NCBI GenBank assembly: GCA_021647345.1
Contig: JAKIUX010000064.1
Span: forward strand, 1 to 6,333
Direction: 5' to 3'
Origin: Hydrogenimonas sp.
GTDB taxonomy: Bacteria; Campylobacterota; Campylobacteria; Campylobacterales; Hydrogenimonadaceae
DNA length: 6,333 bases
Each line of letters starts with the position of its first letter. Within the stretch, counting starts at the first letter, position 1. The translations under genes were made by a program, and so were the position numbers. Under the pieces are notes generated by a model that was not told the DNA's origin, made no database searches, and saw only the letters and a program-made list of their open reading frames with translations. Below are positions 4,277-6,333 of the stretch, in pieces.

Positions 4277-6223
4277 TTATCCAATAAGAGCTTTGGCTCT
4301 CTCAGCCACATTAGGCACTGTAAACCCAAAATGTTTGAAAAGATCGCCGGCTTTGCCGCTTGCCCCGAAACTCTCCATTCTAAGCACATCATCGGCAAAT
4401 CTGTACCACTCCATTCCGCTGGCTGCCTCTATTGCTAACACCTTGGTAGATGGGTCTATAACATTATCAATATACTCTTTAGGTTGCTCGCAAAATAGCT
4501 CAAAACAGGGAACTGAAACAACATTCGCCATAATGCCCTGCTCTTCAAGGCGGCAGCCGCTTTGCAAAGCAAGCATAACCTCAGAGCCGCTTGCTATTAG
4601 AGTGACTGCCGCATTCTCTCTTTTTTTGATCAAGTAGCCGCCCTTTTCTGCGCTTCCGAAAGCGATTTTATCTTCACCCTTCAATACCTTCAGTTTCTGA
4701 CGGCTGCAGACAAAGCCGCTTGGTGCATCGAGCTTAAGGGCTGCTTTCCAGCAAGCCACATTCTCCGTAGCGTCGGCGGGGCGGAATGTGTAGAAGTTTG
4801 GAAGCGCCCTAAACTGGCTTAGATGCTCTATGGGCTGATGCGTCGGTCCATCTTCGCCCACGCCTATGCTGTCATGCGTCCATACAAAAAATTGCTTCAA
4901 ACCGCTTAGAGCCGCTACTCGTACCGCTGGCTTCATATAGTCGCTAAAGACAAAGAAGGTGGCACTAAAAGGCAGAAGCGGACCATACGCCGCTATACCG
5001 TTGCAGATCGCCGCCATTGCATGCTCTCTAATACCGAAATGAAGGTTTTTGCCGAGAGGAAAGTCTTTCATCCCCTTAAGCTCCGTTTTATTCGATGGAG
5101 CAAGGTCGGCGCTTCCTCCGAAGAATCCTGGTATAGCTTTGGCTATGGCGTTTAGAATCTTTCCGTTACTATCGCGTGTGGCTACTTCGCTTCCAGGCTC
5201 GAACTCAGGCCACTCTATGCGATCGAAATCGGGGTATAAAAGAGCTTCAAGAGCCTCATTCTGCTCTATGTAGGGAGCCTGCTTTAGCAGATGATTCCAC
5301 TCTCTTTCGGCAAGTTCTCCCTTCTCTACGGCACATCTGAAGCGAATAAGCACATCATCTGGAATATAGAACTTTTTATCAGGGTCAAATCCGGCTGCCT
5401 CTTTCGCTCTTCTTATGAGATCCTCCCCTAAAGGAGCGCCGTGACTGTTATGGTCTCCGGCCATCTCAAGGGCGCCTTTGGCGATGATAGTGTGTGCCAC
5501 GAGAAGAACCGGTTTATCTGTCGATTTCGCAAGAGTCAGAGCCTCATCTATCTGCTCATAGTTGTGGCCGTCAAACTCTATGACTCTCCACCCTTGAGCC
5601 TCAAACCGAAGCTTTACCTCTTCATCCCACGCAAGAGAGGTGTCACCCTCTATGGTTATACGGTTGGAGTCGTAGATCATTATAAGATTGTCAAGCTGAA
5701 GTTTTCCCGCAAGTGCGCACGCTTCGTAGCTAATACCCTCCATCAAGTCACCGTCTCCGCAGAGACAGTAGACATTATGGTCTATAATTTTGGCCGTATC
5801 GGAGTTGACTATATTAGCACAATATTTAGAGGCTATAGCAAAGCCTACAGCATTGGCGACACCTTGGCCAAGGGGCCCTGTGGTTATCTCAACACCGGGA
5901 GTGTGACCATACTCAGGGTGACCGGGAGTTTTACTGCCAAGCTGCCTAAAGTTTTTAATATCTTCCATAGAGAGGTCGTAGCCCCAAAGATGCAGCAAAG
6001 AGTATATAAGTCCGGTTGCGTGGCCGCCGCTGAAGACAATCCTGTCTCTGTTGAGCCACTTAGGGTTTTTGGGGTTATGTTTTAGATGCTCGCTAAGCAC
6101 AACCGCTATGTCGGCAAGTCCCATAGGAGCACCGGGGTGGCCGCTGTTTGCTTGCTGTATCATATCTGCCGCAAGAAACCTTACGGTATCGGCCATCTTT
6201 TTCATCATATCGTTATTACTCAT
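4277..6223 (-). CDS. tkt: Transketolase
   Basis: A 648-aa thiamine-diphosphate enzyme that moves two-carbon units between sugar phosphates in the non-oxidative pentose phosphate pathway, and in the Calvin cycle where present. The full three-domain architecture is intact. ThDP/Mg site: SGHPGAP (27-33), GGH (66-68), GHPE (101-104), TGPLGQG (115-121), GDGDLMEG (156-163) and Asn187. The Pyr domain has catalytic Glu400 in FGIREHAM and the family signature GEDGPTHQP (456-464). His261 and Arg508 (SRQ) fit substrate and phosphate contacts. The length is normal for bacterial transketolases. The ATG at 6221-6223 is supported by AAGGA (6232-6236) with 8-nt spacing. It follows the probable ispA by 17 nt and precedes the ytfJ-like gene by 5 nt, so the three form one operon. 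No unusual residues or truncation were seen. GC content is higher here than in the lipoprotein C-terminal region. Confidence 0.97.
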   Translation of the reverse strand: MSNNDMMKKMADTVRFLAADMIQQANSGHPGAPMGLADIAVVLSEHLKHNPKNPKWLNRDRIVFSGGHATGLIYSLLHLWGYDLSMEDIKNFRQLGSKTPGHPEYGHTPGVEITTGPLGQGVANAVGFAIASKYCANIVNSDTAKIIDHNVYCLCGDGDLMEGISYEACALAGKLQLDNLIMIYDSNRITIEGDTSLAWDEEVKLRFEAQGWRVIEFDGHNYEQIDEALTLAKSTDKPVLLVAHTIIAKGALEMAGDHNSHGAPLGEDLIRRAKEAAGFDPDKKFYIPDDVLIRFRCAVEKGELAEREWNHLLKQAPYIEQNEALEALLYPDFDRIEWPEFEPGSEVATRDSNGKILNAIAKAIPGFFGGSADLAPSNKTELKGMKDFPLGKNLHFGIREHAMAAICNGIAAYGPLLPFSATFFVFSDYMKPAVRVAALSGLKQFFVWTHDSIGVGEDGPTHQPIEHLSQFRALPNFYTFRPADATENVACWKAALKLDAPSGFVCSRQKLKVLKGEDKIAFGSAEKGGYLIKKRENAAVTLIASGSEVMLALQSGCRLEEQGIMANVVSVPCFELFCEQPKEYIDNVIDPSTKVLAIEAASGMEWYRFADDVLRMESFGASGKAGDLFKHFGFTVPNVAERAKALIG

Positions 6224-6240
6224 AGACTTTTTCCTTAAAA

Positions 6241-6333
6241 TTATTTATGTCTTTTTAGATACCTGCTCAAAAGTTCGTTTAGTCTAACTTGCAGGGGCTC
6301 GTCAAAGCTTTTAAGCTCACTCTCTATCTTTGC
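6241..6333 (-). CDS. ispA: C-terminal end of a gene upstream of tkt, probably a polyprenyl (farnesyl) diphosphate synthase
   Basis: Thirty codons and a TAA (6241-6243) are visible; the rest lies beyond the right edge. The residues start AKIESELKSF and end NELLSRYLKRHK. A charged helix ending L..LL..Y..KR is like the C-terminus of polyprenyl synthases, and in Campylobacter jejuni ispA lies directly upstream of tkt. The name rests mainly on that gene order, because this piece has no catalytic motif (the DDxxD motifs would be outside the window). That it is coding is well supported by the open frame and the tight 17-nt gap to tkt. Confidence 0.45.
   Translation of the reverse strand, partial: AKIESELKSFDEPLQVRLNELLSRYLKRHK

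Noticed and set aside
5441..6085. A 214-codon plus-strand open frame inside tkt
   Set aside because: It is wholly antisense to an intact, strongly conserved transketolase. It has no ribosome binding site or recognisable protein features. It is a shadow of biased codon use.

Overview
The window reads as chromosomal DNA of a Campylobacterota (epsilonproteobacterial) organism, probably a free-living relative of the Sulfurimonas/Sulfurovum/Sulfuricurvum type. This rests on the style of the proteins, a small haemerythrin next to a YaaA homologue, a Bpt-type aminoacyl transferase, and transketolase directly behind what looks like a polyprenyl synthase (the ispA-tkt order known in Campylobacter). 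No database search was run, so the genus is an inference. There are no tRNA or rRNA genes, CRISPR arrays or transposases.

Layout. (1) Bases 1-1602, minus strand: a two-gene unit. The first gene is a 413-aa exported lipoprotein: PKD-like domain, Gly/Asn/Ser linker, bacterial Ig-like domain, Ca-loop-like C-terminal domain. A second secreted protein follows 3 nt later and runs off the left edge. It carries an in-frame TAA just after its signal peptide. (2) Bases 1603-1816: a divergent intergenic region with a promoter for each direction and an imperfect direct repeat of about 32 bp, one copy overlapping each -35 region. (3) Bases 1817-3758, plus strand: haemerythrin, then yaaA, then bpt; the last two overlap by 4 nt. 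(4) Bases 3750-6333, minus strand: the end of a probable ispA, then tkt, then a ytfJ-like gene, tightly packed. The bpt and ytfJ genes converge and overlap by 9 nt.

How they may work together. The plus-strand genes share an iron/oxygen theme: a di-iron O2-binding protein, a peroxide-stress iron-control protein, and a Cys-rich N-degron transferase. The minus-strand tkt unit is housekeeping carbon metabolism plus a periplasmic thioredoxin-fold protein. The lipoprotein unit looks like accessory envelope material. The lipoprotein carries six D/E-X-N-X-S/T sequons, the acceptor motif of the bacterial PglB N-glycosylation enzyme. Its C-terminal third and the downstream gene are clearly more AT-rich than the rest, suggesting a mosaic gene.
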